Shown piece after piece: positions 46,886 through 59,100 of a stretch of 64,000 nt of DNA. A model generated the notes under the pieces. That model did no database searches. It was given only the letters and a program-made list of their open reading frames with translations, and was not told the origin of the DNA. Position 1 is the stretch's first letter, and every line of letters begins with the position of its first letter. Both the position numbers and the translations under genes were made by a program. This DNA is from Progne subis subis. Taxonomy: Eukaryota > Chordata > Aves > Passeriformes > Hirundinidae. Location of the stretch: NCBI GenBank assembly GCA_022316685.1, contig JAKJHU010000168.1, positions 124,001 to 188,000 on the forward strand, written 5' to 3'.

Positions 46886-49800
46886 TTTGGGGGTCTCCAG
46901 GTAGTGAATGCCACAGTGATGGCTGAGTATGACTGCTTTGGAAACTGTGTTCCTCTCTGATCTTGGGGCTTTTTGTAGCTGCTTGCTGGATCCTGGCTGG
47001 CCCTGGGAGAGGAGGAAATGAACTAAGAACCAGGGCAAGGGTGAAGGTGGATATGGGAGCAGGAATCAGCAGCAATGGTGTTAAGTTGAGGCCTATACAG
47101 AGACTGCGCTGCCAGGACCGCCCGAACTGGGAGACCCCACTCTCCACCTTGGTGATTTTGATCCTGGTGATAGCCAAAGCTGAATTTTGGCTCCCCAGGG
47201 CACCTGGAGCAAGTCACAGTTGTGGGTCTGGCCCCGGATGGGGTGCTTGCGGTTGAAATTCTGACTGTCTGGTCTGTGCCCAGATCCCATCTCCCACTGG
47301 ACTGCAGTGGGAGAGGCCTGGACGCAGAGCTGCAGCTGGAACCCCTGTTTGTGCCCTCCCCCAGCTGGTTCCACAGACACCAGAGGAACTGAAGCTGTCT
47401 CCCATGGGTGACTGAGCAGCCACCAGACCACAGCAAAGCTTCCCCGCTCACACTCATGTTCTTAGTGGCACACAGCAAAGCTCATTCCAGTGCTCAGAGG
47501 CAGGAAGGAGCTGCCTGGCTCAGAGTTGTTATCCCTCAGCAGAGCCCCACGAGCATTTTGAGACACGGATGATGCAGGCTGGCCAGGCGTGGGGATGCCT
47601 TGCCTCCAAGCATGGCCTGGCTGAGGGCTCATCCTCTCCTCATTTGCCTTTCCCCATCGTGTGTCACCCTTCTGCACAGCATCCTGTTGTGGCCACCTCA
47701 GGAATGGTGTGGTCTTGCCCAGCATCTGCATCATCGCAGGGCCCCTGGCCCTGTCTCAGGTGATGCCAGCAGCCAGCTGAGTACTCACAGGTAACCGTGG
47801 GCCTCGGGAGTATCTGGGACAGTCATTGCCTGTGGTGACACGCTGGCAGCTCATGCCAGCCCGGGCTTAGCCACCTGTCCACACCCCTGCTCAAGCCTGG
47901 GTTTGATCCTCCCCAATTACAGCTGCCTCAGTTCTCCCCATGACCTTCCCTGTTGCCTCATGCGGTGCCTCTCCATGCGTGCCTTTGAAGGAAGCAGAGC
48001 CATTAGATCAAAACAAAAATCTTGCCAAAGAAAGTATTTACAGGCTCCTCATGGTGCCTAGAACAGAAGACAGGAGATGTTGCAATGAGGTGCAGTGGCA
48101 TTGCAGTGACTCAGCTCACACCTAAGGCTGGGAGTGTGCAGGAGACTCAGCAGGAACACGGGGGAAGCCCAGAAAAAGGCAGGATCGGGCAGGGAGAAAT
48201 CAAGCAGTGGGGATCAGGCAAAGAGGAGGCAGCAGGCAGAGCAGGGATTAGGCAGTGGGGAAGCACTTGCCTGGGGGATGTCCCTCTCTAACCTCTCACA
48301 TCAGCCCCTGGAAGGAAGAACCAGCCCTTGCTGCTTCAGACCACCTGGGTTCAGAAGCCCCAGCCCTGCTCACCATATACATGGTTAAAGGTGCTGGCTG
48401 GCTCATGAAACCATCTTATCTCTGTCCATCAAAGACATCAAGGACCTCTCCTTCCCCAACCAAACAACACCCAAAATGCAGGACAGGCAGGGGCGCTGGG
48501 GTGGGGGGTGTGTGTGTGCCAGTGAGTCCCCAGGCCAGCTCCACCAGTGTGGGCCTGGCAGGGTGTTCTGGCCCCTCATCTCTCAGCCACCAGCCAAATG
48601 CAGGCGTTGGGGAAGAGGGACTTGATTAAGTAATTCCGCCTTCAGTTCCTCTGCTCTCCTCACAGCACTGCCACCCTGGACAGTATCCAGGCGAGGATTT
48701 TGGCTGGGATTCACTACCACTGTCCTTGTGTGAACACACCTGCTTTGCTCCTTGCCCTCCATCCCAGCCTCCTGCTGCTCCCCGTGAGGGAGGAAGGAGT
48801 GTGAGCAGGGCATACAGCCCATGATGCCCAGTGGCACCTTCCTCCAGAGCAGCTGGTGGCTCAGGGACATGCAGCGAGGGCTTCATTAGACACATCTCAG
48901 GAGCTTTGGTGCAGGGACAGGCACACCAACTTCTGTTGAGAGCATTTTCCATCTTGTCCTATTTCTTCCATCCTTAACTTTGCTGCAGTGCTGCATGGTG
49001 CATTTTTTTTAACCTGTAGTGCCATTATCCAGAAGTAAAATGCCAGGATGGTGGTCTTGACTAAAATGGGTGAGTGGATCCAACACCTTCTCTTGCTCCC
49101 CCCAGACCTGCCAAGGACCAGATCTCTTGGGCTTCTTTTCCTCAGGGTGGATTCGTTATTACCTTTCACCCCAAGGCATGCCAGCCTGCAGCCCCCCAAG
49201 TCTTGGCTGCCAGGTTGGAGTCTCCTGGCATATCACTTTGCCCTTTAAGTGCTGGGAAGATGCACAGTGAAACAGACTCCCCTTGGAGTGCTCAGACACA
49301 GGAAAATCTCCATGGGCTGGGAAATGACACGGGAGGAAGCTTTCCAGAATACCTGCTGCTCTTCCCAATCCCTGCTCTCCTCAATTTTGATTTCCCTGGC
49401 AGTGCTCTGCAGGGAGCTGGCACAGTTTCTGCCCACACCAGCCTCCAGCAAAGCATCCCCAGGGTGTCCCTGCTCTGTCTCTGTGTCCCTGCTGGGGGTT
49501 TCAGAGCTCCAGGTGCTTGACAGACCCTGGTGCACCACCGGCACAGAGGAGATTGTCTGGGAATTTCAGCTACCATTGTTCCTCTGTGTCTGGCTGAGCC
49601 TCCCGCTGTGGTGGGAGCTGGGGAGGCAGCATGGCTTGGGACACCTGGGCAGGCTCTGCCTGCACTGCCCAAAGGCAGCCTTGTTGTTCCTTCAGCCCAG
49701 AGAGGCAGCTGGTGTCCCCAGGGCCACTTTCCCATGGATGTGCCAACAGCCAGGACCTCTTACAGCTGCGGGATTGGACCTGGAAATTCGGAGCTGAAAG

Positions 49801-50129
49801 GGTTCCAAAGCCTCTGCCAGGACTCTAGCATGGCTTCTCAAGAGGCATTACTTCAGGATCCAAGAGGTGTGTAAATGAAAAGGAACAGCCTCATTTCATT
49901 AAGAGGTTGAAGAACTGGCAGCTTTGGGCATTCTGTCAAGCTCAAGGATTTTTGCCAGCACCTAAATCCGATAAGTCACATGTTTGGGCTGCTGACAGTA
50001 TGCTGGGAAGCCAAGGGTGAGATAAGGGAGACATAACTGAGCTGGCACCAAGGAAACTCCCGCAGGGAGGAGATAGGGATCTTTCTGTTGCCACCCCAGC
50101 TGTCTGCACTTTCCCAGGAGGCACAGCAG

Positions 50130-50200
50130 CACAGACTTGGAGCTGGACTCAATGATCCTTGTGGGTCCCTTCCAACTCAGGATATTCTGTGACTGTCAGA
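50130..50200 (+). mobile_element. Short CR1 3'-end fragment
   Basis: 'ctggactcaatgatccttgt' followed by 'gggtcccttccaactcagga' and 'tattctgtgac' is the forward CR1 tail. Confidence 0.88.
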
Positions 50201-52580
50201 CCATCCTCAACACACAGAGGCCACAGGAAGATGGGTCTTCTCCTAAAAATTGATACTTTTCCCCTCTTCTGAGAGCAAGGGAGAGTTAAAAATTCACCTA
50301 CCCCACTACTTTAGAGGAAGCTGGAACAGGGCAGGCAGTGCTGCAGGTTGCTGCCTATGGGGGTGGAATTTTAGCTTACAGATAAACCAGAGAAACTTGG
50401 GGGATAGAGGGAATATCTCCTGGAGAGATGAGCTCTGGCTAAAGGAAAACAAAACTGGGGTGCAATCCCTTGAAATGAAACCCTGAGGGGTTTTAAATGA
50501 TGGCTAACGGCTGAGATGGGTGAGCAGTGCAACAGGGAATCATCCACAGGTAAATCCTTCCCTCTGAGGGTCATGAATCCCTGGCACCTCACCCGAGGAC
50601 TTGAGAGCTGAAAGGTTCAAAGAACCAAAGCTTGACCTCGAGATCTGCTCTGTGCTGCTCTCCAGAGGCTCTCCAGGAGCCAGAGCCCTCTGCAGCCCAA
50701 AATCCAGACTGGTTTTCAATGCTTGAGGTAGGAAAGAGGGAGCAAATTGCATGCAAAAGGCACAGTGCTGCAGACACAATCCCTTATGGAGTGACTGTGG
50801 GCATCCAGATTGCTCTGATGATGAAAATTACCAGTTATGACATTGAGAAATTTGTTAATTATTCCCCTTTTCATCTATTTATTATGGGTTTCTTTTTTAT
50901 TGCTAATTATTACTTTCAATACAGCACTAAGTAGGATGGAGGTTTCTCTTCTCTGATGCTGGCTTGGTGGCTCTTGAAATAAATCTTAAAGAATTACCTT
51001 TTCCCGCTATTTTCTGTCTGCCTTTCCCTATCACTCTGGTTTTTCAGTTTTTCTTGTGTTTATGGGGTCTGACTTTTTAAAGCACCCTGTATTTCTGTTT
51101 ACCGCATGGATTCTTCTCTCCCCAAATTGGATGTAGTCAGGTCATGATCACTGTTCCCTAGGCAACCACCAACAAAATTATAGAGCTACGATCAAGAATT
51201 GACAGCTTTAGAAAGTTTAAAAAATTAAAATGGTAATTGAAAGACTTCATAAATCTGCTGAACCAGGGCATTCCCAGCTAAGTCACTGATCACTGTGAAG
51301 GGCTTGGGGACAATGATCTTGATTCAGGAATTAGGGGAAACAAAACAATACCCACCAGCCTGTTAAGGTAAATTCAAACAAATCTGATAAAGGGATGCTT
51401 CTTTTCTGTCAAAATTCTGAATGGATGCTTCGGTTAACAAAGGAATTTAGGCCGTACCTGTATGGGATGTGGGAAGAGCTGGAACTGAAGTGGTTGTGCA
51501 GGGGGCTGGCAGTGGAGGTGAGGCAATGTCCTGCTGATGCCTGCAATGCTAGGGAGAAATAACAGAGTGCAGTGTCCTGATGGACATGGTGACAGGAACG
51601 GAAGAATCCCTCCACTGCCCTGTCACTCCTGACAGTGTCCAGGTGCTTCAAAAAAATCCCAGCAACAGGCTGCAGAAACCAATTCAAACACATGCCAAGC
51701 TTCCCAGAGTCATTTGGCAGAGTTCTGGCTTTGCTGGGACTTTTTGTGTGCTTAGTGAACACGCCCTGGTGTTTGGAGTGATTGAGAAGGGTCGAACCAG
51801 CCCATGGCAGGACGTGGTCTGTGCAGGATACCCTATCTGGAGATGCTTCTTCCAAGCCCTGCAAGCCCCATGGTGGGCTCAGTCAGGGGGTTCATACCCC
51901 AGGTGTTATTTCATGCTGCCTTCCACCACTGCTCCACCTTCCACCATCAGCACATGGAGCTCACTCCTGCTTCACGCTGAGCTTTGGTGGGAGCAGCTGC
52001 GCCACTCAGCTCTTCATGCAATGGGCAGTCACTTTTCAGATCTGCTTTGCTCCCGCTCGTGCCCAATGGGTGGTGTTCCATGGTTCACTGGGATGGACTT
52101 TGAAAACATCTTTACATGTGAGATGTTCTGTGGGACAAGAACCAGGTCCCTACTGCCTCCACCTCGCCTCCTTCTGCTACCCTTTGCTGTGGGGGCTCAG
52201 GGGCCAGGCACCTTCCCCAGGCAAACCCTGGCCTCAGCCCACATGATGGGAAAGTTTTAAGTCCACATACACCTCCTTTATGGAAATGGTGCCTGCTTGA
52301 GGTGTCGAATGTACACAAGGGATGGGATACACAGGTGAGTATAATACACAGCCCTGTGCCACACATTAACTCCTGCACTCATTAACCTGTGAACGCCTAT
52401 TCCGCAGTCCCAGAGTCCTTTCTGAGTAGTTTTTTGGTGTCTTTTATGAAGTAATGTGGAAACACTCGACCCCAGAAGGGAGCGCTGGGAGCGCAGCCTG
52501 AGGGACTCCCGAGGCTCCGCCGGCCCCCACCGGGGCGGCCTGACCACCCGTGTCCCTACCGCGGGACCGTCGTGAGCCCC

Positions 52581-52850
52581 GGTGCCCCCTCACATCCCCG
52601 GTGTTCCCTCAGAATCCCCGGTGTTCCCTCAGAATCCCCGGTGCCCCCTCACATCCCCGGTGTTCCCTCAGAAGCCCCGGTGTTCCCTCAGAAGCCCCGG
52701 TGTTCCCTCAGAAGCCCCGGTGTTTCCTCAGAATCTCCGCTGCCCCCTCACATCCACGGTGTTCCCTCAGAAGCCCCGGTGTTCCCTCAGAATCCCCGCT
52801 GCCCCCTCACATCCACGGTGTTCCCTCACATCCCCGGTGTCCCCTAGAGA
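52581..52850. repeat. About 20-bp minisatellite upstream of VRK3
   Basis: Around 13 units of about 20 bases, of two types: GGTGTTCCCTCAGAAGCCCC (or AATCCCC) and GGTGCCCCCTCACATCCCC. The types are interspersed. The array ends about 125 bases before the VRK3 start codon, so it probably overlaps the promoter. Confidence 0.93.
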
Positions 52851-53130
52851 CCCCGCGTCCCCGCAGAGCTCCGATCCCCACGGCAGTTCCGCGGTCCCGC
52901 CGGGCCGAGGCGCGGGCGGCCGGGCGCATGCGCGGTGCGGCGCGGCGGGCGGGCCCGCGCTGCTCCGGCGGGGCCATGTCGATGTCGGGCAGGAGTGTGC
53001 GCGGGCGGCGCGGGACGAGGGCAGGGACGCGGACCCCGGAGCGGCCGCGGGCGGAGGTGTCCGGCGGCGCCCCAAGGTGCTGGGGGCGGCGGGAGCGGGG
53101 CGGCGGAAGCGGGGCGGCGGACGGGCTCTG
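52851..53130 (+). promoter_or_regulatory. VRK3: VRK3 CpG-island promoter and first exon region
   Basis: A dense CpG island covers the end of the minisatellite, the proposed first coding exon (52976-53076) and the following short intron. No TATA box is evident. Confidence 0.5.
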
Positions 53131-56100
53131 ATGCTGTCCGTGTCCCGCAGGCCCAGCCGGTTCTGCCCGCAGTGCGGGCTCGCCGTGGAGCCCTCGTTCC
53201 GCTTCTGCCCGGCCTGCGGCGGGAGGCTGCCCGCGCCGCCCGAGGAGCACACCGAGCCCGCGGCGCTTGGCCCGAGCCCGCCGCCGGCCCCTAGCCCCAC
53301 CGCCGCCCCCTCGCCGCGGGCGCCCGCGGCCCGGCCGGGCTCCTGCTCACCCCGCTCGCCCCGCAGGCCCCGGCCCGGCCCGGCCGCGCCGCTCCCGGCG
53401 GACACGGTCCTGACGGACCTGGGAGGGCGGCAGTGGAGGCTGGTGCGGCTGCTGGAACAGGGCGGCTGCGGACTGGTGTACGAAGGTGCTGCGGGGCCCG
53501 GGGCGGGCAGAGGGGGGCCAGGAGGCGAGGGGCGGCGGGGGTCCCCGTCTCAGGGTTCGGCGACAGCTGATGCGACATCCCGAAACCCCCAGAGCTCGCG
53601 GAGTGGGTGACACCGCGGTGTCCACCGGGCTGGCAGTGACCCAGAGGCTTGCAGGATCCGTCATTCATACAATATTCTGAGTTGGAAAGAACCCACAAGT
53701 ACCCTGGCGTCCAGCTCCTGGCCCTGCACAGACACCTCAACCATCCCACCCTGTGCATCCTTGAGAGCGTTGTCCAAAGGCTCCTGGAGCTCTGGCAGCC
53801 TTGGGGCCATTCCCTCGGGAGCCTGGGCAGTGCCCCAAAACCCTCTGGGGGAGAAGCTTTTCCTAATACCCAATCTAAACCTCCCCTGGCACAGCTTCAA
53901 CCCTTCTTCACTGGGCATCTGCCTGTCAGCTATTCTGCCACCAGCGTAATATCAAGCCGAGGCCAGGCTGCTCTGCTGTTATGAAATGTCCATTCTTGGG
54001 GCCACACTTCCTGTTCTTTTAGGTCAAAAAACTATTTGCTGGCACTGTATAGGAGTTCCTGTGCTGTAAGTGGTGTCAGTACCCACTAAATGTCAATTCT
54101 TAGCCTGTTTTGGGGCCAAAGAAAGCAACTATACCACATAGGCTGCTTCTCAGCCATTTAGTAAGAGCTGATCTTTTCAGTCCAGTTGTAAAGTTCCAAA
54201 GGGGAGTTTTTGATCTTCTCTCTTGTTAATTTGGAAACTGTCCAGGAGGAATTTTCCCCGTTACCAAGTTTTGTCTGATATTTGGCTTTACTTTCTTTTT
54301 CATTATTCAAGCTGTTGCATAACAAAGTCTGAACATCCATCTATGTTTTTAAAAAAATGTGATAAAAAGGAAAATCAGTAGTGGAGGGTGCTTTTACAGA
54401 AATAGGTTTTAGGTGATGAGCAGCAGGTTACCTGTGGATAGTACTTGGTCTAAGAGCAAGAGAAGAGGAACTGCCCTGAGGTCAAGTCATGGGTGCAAAT
54501 CCCTTTGGAGAATGGAAGCCACATACAACTCTAACATCCATACAGAGCAGAGGGACTTGGCATCTCGTAGAGATTTGTCAAACCATGGAGTGAGCTGAAG
54601 GGAGCGCTCAGCAAAGAATTTGGGGATGCCTTTGAGATTCTTCTAATGATCTATTCTTTACATACTCCTCAAAGTTCCCCCCATACTGTAACCATGCCCA
54701 GATGCTTCTGTGACTTAAGTGGAACTGCACTTGCAGCATGTCAGGGGGCTGAGCACCTGGAGCAAGGTAAGAATGATTTTGTAGTGATGTGGGAAGGCGC
54801 TGTCAGAGAGGTTGCTTTGCAAAGCTCAAGGGAAAGAAGCAGAGGATGAGTTAATCCAGTTGCACAGGCTGCATTTAATGATGCACAACCTCTTTTCTAT
54901 GCTCCTGTAACCACATCTGTTCCATCCTTCCACAGCGCAGTCAGCATCTGGAACCTGTCCTCAAAAGCAAAGCTACACCCTCAAACTTGTGAGTTTTGAT
55001 CTGTTTGGGTAAGGAATAGTGCATAGAGTACTGTGTCCTGACCTGTTTGGCTGAGAGTATCTGAGGAATTTGGAGGGAGTGGTCAGAGAGGCCCCTGCTA
55101 ACTTAGGAGATGGATCTAACCTCCTGAAGGTGTTGTGCTGGGATTTCAGTTGGCTTTTCTGCTAAACATGTGAAGAAAATGGATATGAGTATTAAAAAAA
55201 CCCTGAAGCCATAATCACAGAAGGCTGCTGCTTTGATTGACCGGGCTCAGAAACCTGCAGAACTGAATTTGGCGGTGTGAGGTGGAGATCTTGATTCAGG
55301 AATGTCAGATCAACTTGTCTCCTTTAGCAGGCGTGCACACACCCTGCTGAAGTCTGGGGAAGTTGGAGAGCTTGGAATTTGGTGCTGTGCTGAGACTGTG
55401 AGTGCCAGCATGGAGACACTGTGTAAAGCCAGAGCATACTTTGAAATCAAGTAGGAATTCTAGTTGGAGTTCCAAGCCAGCTTTCCAGGTACTTGTCAGT
55501 ATCTTGGGTTCTCCAGGAATGTGTTATTTCCAGTAACAGCTGTTCTGTGGCAGAAATTCAGTCAATTGATTTTCAGTAGCTCACAAACCAGAGCTGAAAG
55601 ACTGTTTTCTTGTCTACTGTGGCTCTTGGGGGTTGCTGGTCTGTAGGAGGGCCAGTGCTGACTGACAGCTATGTGGCTCATGCAGGCACTTAGTTAATCC
55701 CTCTGCCTTTTGTCGGAGGAGACATGTAAGAGGATGGAGAAGGAATACAGTGTGTATGAGAAAAATCTGCTAATGCCACAAAACTAGAACCAGTAGCTGG
55801 GAAACTGTAATCACTTCTGTAGGCAACACTCCCAACTTCCCTGTTTTGCACCTTTTTGGCTGCTTGGTGGTCTGCTGAGCACTATGGAGTGTGATATGGC
55901 ACATGTGAGAGCATTTTGGCTCTGGAGTTTGATGGGCCACGTGGGCTCACAGGCAAGATGCAGAGTGAGGGACAATGGTCTGTGTTGTCTGCAGCCTCCT
56001 GTTCCTCCAGCTATCTTTGATACCAGTTTTGTATCAAACCAGGTAGAATATAACACTGCTGCCTTCTCCCACGCATGATAGCAGCAGTCCTGAGTTAGGG

Positions 56101-59100
56101 TTGAATAGATCCGTGTGTGTAGGCAAACACAGACATACCGAGTGTGAACTGTGTGCAGTTGAGGTCACCCGATGACAGCAATACCTCGAATGTTACTAAT
56201 ACTGACTTTCTTGTCTCATTTTCTGACAGCTAGAATAAATGTTAAAGCTCTCTATTGAGACTTGTGTGTTTGTAGAAATGCCCTCATCTCTGCTGTGGCT
56301 AAGAAGGTCACCTCTGGCTCCCTTCAGTGTAACAGCTGTGGGAGCAGAGCTCTCTCCATGCTGTGCCTGGGCTGCACTGCCTGGCTGTTGTTAACTCTCA
56401 GACAGCTGTAAATGGGCTGCTGGAAAGACCCAGCCTGAGATGGCCCCCTCACCTGTTCTGTGCTGATGCTTAGAGTTTATGTGGTTGTTAGGGGCAGCAT
56501 TAAATAGGGAACCAAGACACACCTGAGCTCTGCTCTCAGCTCTGCTAGTTGATCTTTGCTTTCTTTAAAATGAGTAGTGAAGGTCTTATAGCAATCTTAC
56601 CCAAGTTTCCCTTTCCAGCAGGATGTGTGTGGCTGAAGTAATGCTCCTTCCTGTTTCCTTTAGGATGCCAAAGATGGGAGGATCTACAATGAACAGAATT
56701 TCTTCCAACGAGCTGCGAAGGCAGGCACAGGTTGGTGCTTCTTGGGAGGGCAAGGGCTAAGGATAACTGGCATTCCTCTCTCATCAGTTATGTGAATCTC
56801 TTGGAAGGCCAGGCTAGGATAAATTAATCCCCTGCTCGGTTAGTGCCAAACTGCTGAGAAATTCAGTCAGTGCCAGTTCTTCCAGCAGCCTGTGCGCTGT
56901 ATTAGCACAGCTTTCTTGTGCTCCTCACTCTTGTCTTGATGTGTCTGGGAGCTGTCCAGCCCTGAAGTCTGACTCACCTTGGCTCACTCTCCTGTCCCTC
57001 TCCCATGGGTGCTTCTCTCAGCTGCTCTCTGGTATTGACTCCATTGATTCCAAAACCTGAGCAAGAAGAAAGCTGCCCAGAGAATGTACACAGGAAGGAT
57101 GGAAGAATTTATGTCAAATCTTCTGGGAGAAGTGTGAAAATCTGCTTGTCCTTCCCCCTCTCTCCCCTCTTTCCCCTCTCCTGGTTTTCCCCAGCTCTGT
57201 GAGCAATCCCATGTCATAGCTTGCTCTGGTATTCCCAGAATCTTCCCTGTTCCATTCTTGCTCTACAGTGCTATATGCATTGACATGCCAATGCACACAT
57301 CAGCTGGAATTCTGGGGACAGAATCAGGATGAGAGGCCACTGTCAGCTGTCCAGGGCAAAGACCTTCAGGGGAGGTGCATCCCTAACTCCTTCCTCGTGA
57401 AGCTCCTCAGCAGCATCTGCTGCACTGTCCTCTTCTCTTGTAGTGGAGAAGTGGAAGAAGTGGCATTCCGTGCCACTGCTGGGCATCCCCAACTGCGTTG
57501 GCTTTGGACTGCATGCAGACAGCTACAGGTGAGGTGACTGAGCTCTTGGGCTGTCTGAGCATTTCTGGCTTTCCCTCCTCGGCTTGCTGTCTGCTAGTCC
57601 TTTTGTCATTGTCCCCTGGGCTCCTGACCTTATGCGCTACTCCTATCATTTATTAAGTGCTTTGCCTCTCATTACTTCGATTCCTTCAGTCCTTGTGTTG
57701 CTGGTGAAATTGTGTTGCTGGCCCCTTCAGGCCAGGGGACACGTTATTTTGGTCCTTGACACTTAACACAAAGGGGACACTCAGGCTGTGTGTCTGCAAC
57801 ACTTGACAAGCACACCCTTCTCCTTTATAAAAGTTTTCTCTTATCAGAAGTCAAGGAAGTGTTTGCCCAGGTCAGCTTGGAGTTGAAACGGGGTCCAGTG
57901 GATCACTGGATCACTGCCATGTGCAAATCCTTTTTCTCCTGCAGGTTTTTGGTGTTCTCTGACTTGGGGCGATCTCTTCAGTCAGTCCTGAGTGATGGCC
58001 TGCACCTACTGAGGGAGAAGGCAGCTTTTCAGATTGCAGTTCGTGTGGTATGTGGAGAAACAATCCTTCCCAAGAGACTTTTTCAGAAAAGACTTCTAAC
58101 TTCCTTCTGGATCTCTCAGAGGTGTTTTAAAGCTGCTCCAGGGGCTTGGGTGGGGTCTCTGAGGAGCATCTTCCAAGTCTGCTGTAAACTTTAGTAGCAC
58201 CTTTTGTACACTGTGTCACCTTGAAGGAATATGGGATAAGAAGAATGAGGAAAACCTGACCTTTGAACTTGAAGGCTGTGAGACATGGTGTTTTTAGTGC
58301 TCCTCCACATGGCTGCAGGGAGCTGGGGAAGGTCCAGTGATAGTCAGGCTGCGTGGATCTGATATGCTTCTCTGTTTATTCCCAGCTAGACTGTCTGGAG
58401 TACATTCATGAGCATGAGTATGTGCATGGGGACATCACTGCTGAGAACATCTATTTGAACCCAGCAGACCTCACACAGGTAGGGAGCAAGAGCAATGCTG
58501 CCAGGAAAGGCACTGGAGATGGGAACTGCGACATGGGATAAGGCGGCCTCGAGGTCCCTGCCTCGGGCAGGGCAGCAGAGCAGGCTGGGCAGTGCTCAAG
58601 CAGGGGCTGTGGGGCAGCACTGCAGGCTGCTCTGCACTCGGGGGTGCTCTGTGCTGCCCTGCAGGTGACCCTCGCTGGCTATGGCTTCGCATTCCGGTAC
58701 TGCCCCGGGGGGAAGCACGTGGCTTGGCGCGAGGGCAGCAGGACCCCTCACGAGGGCACAGTGGAGTTCATCAGCCTGGACAGCCACAAGGGCACAGGTG
58801 GGTCTGGGTTTGTGACACAAGCTGAGGCTGCTCCTGTGGTCGTGCTCGCTGGAGCTAGGGCTCCCCGCTGGCGTTGCTGGCACTGCTGCTTTCCAGGCAC
58901 TCACATGCACCAGGAACCAGGTTCCTGTTTGGGCTGTTCCCTCCTGCCTCTTGATGGCTGCTGTGTTGGGACTTGCCAGGTCACTCAGTGACTGCAGCAG
59001 GGATGTTCCTGCTCCATCTGGAGCCTTGGCTGCTGCAGGCATGTGAGGAATAGAAAACAGAGGCCTGCTAAGTGCTGGCTTAGCAGGGATCTATTTCAAG

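Larger units (their letters stand above)
46086..52575. other. Gene-poor interval between ABCA3 and VRK3
   Basis: About 6.5 kb between two divergent genes. CR1 tails lie at 46.7-46.9 and 50.1-50.2 kb. Several open frames of 100-226 codons (for example plus 51580-52260) show no recognisable domain, signal peptide or splice-consistent homology, and I do not call them genes. Shared regulatory elements are possible but not demonstrable. Confidence 0.5.

Noticed and set aside
51580..52260. A 226-codon plus-strand frame in the ABCA3-VRK3 gap
   Set aside because: No recognisable domain, ordinary composition, no splice partners and no promoter context; probably chance.
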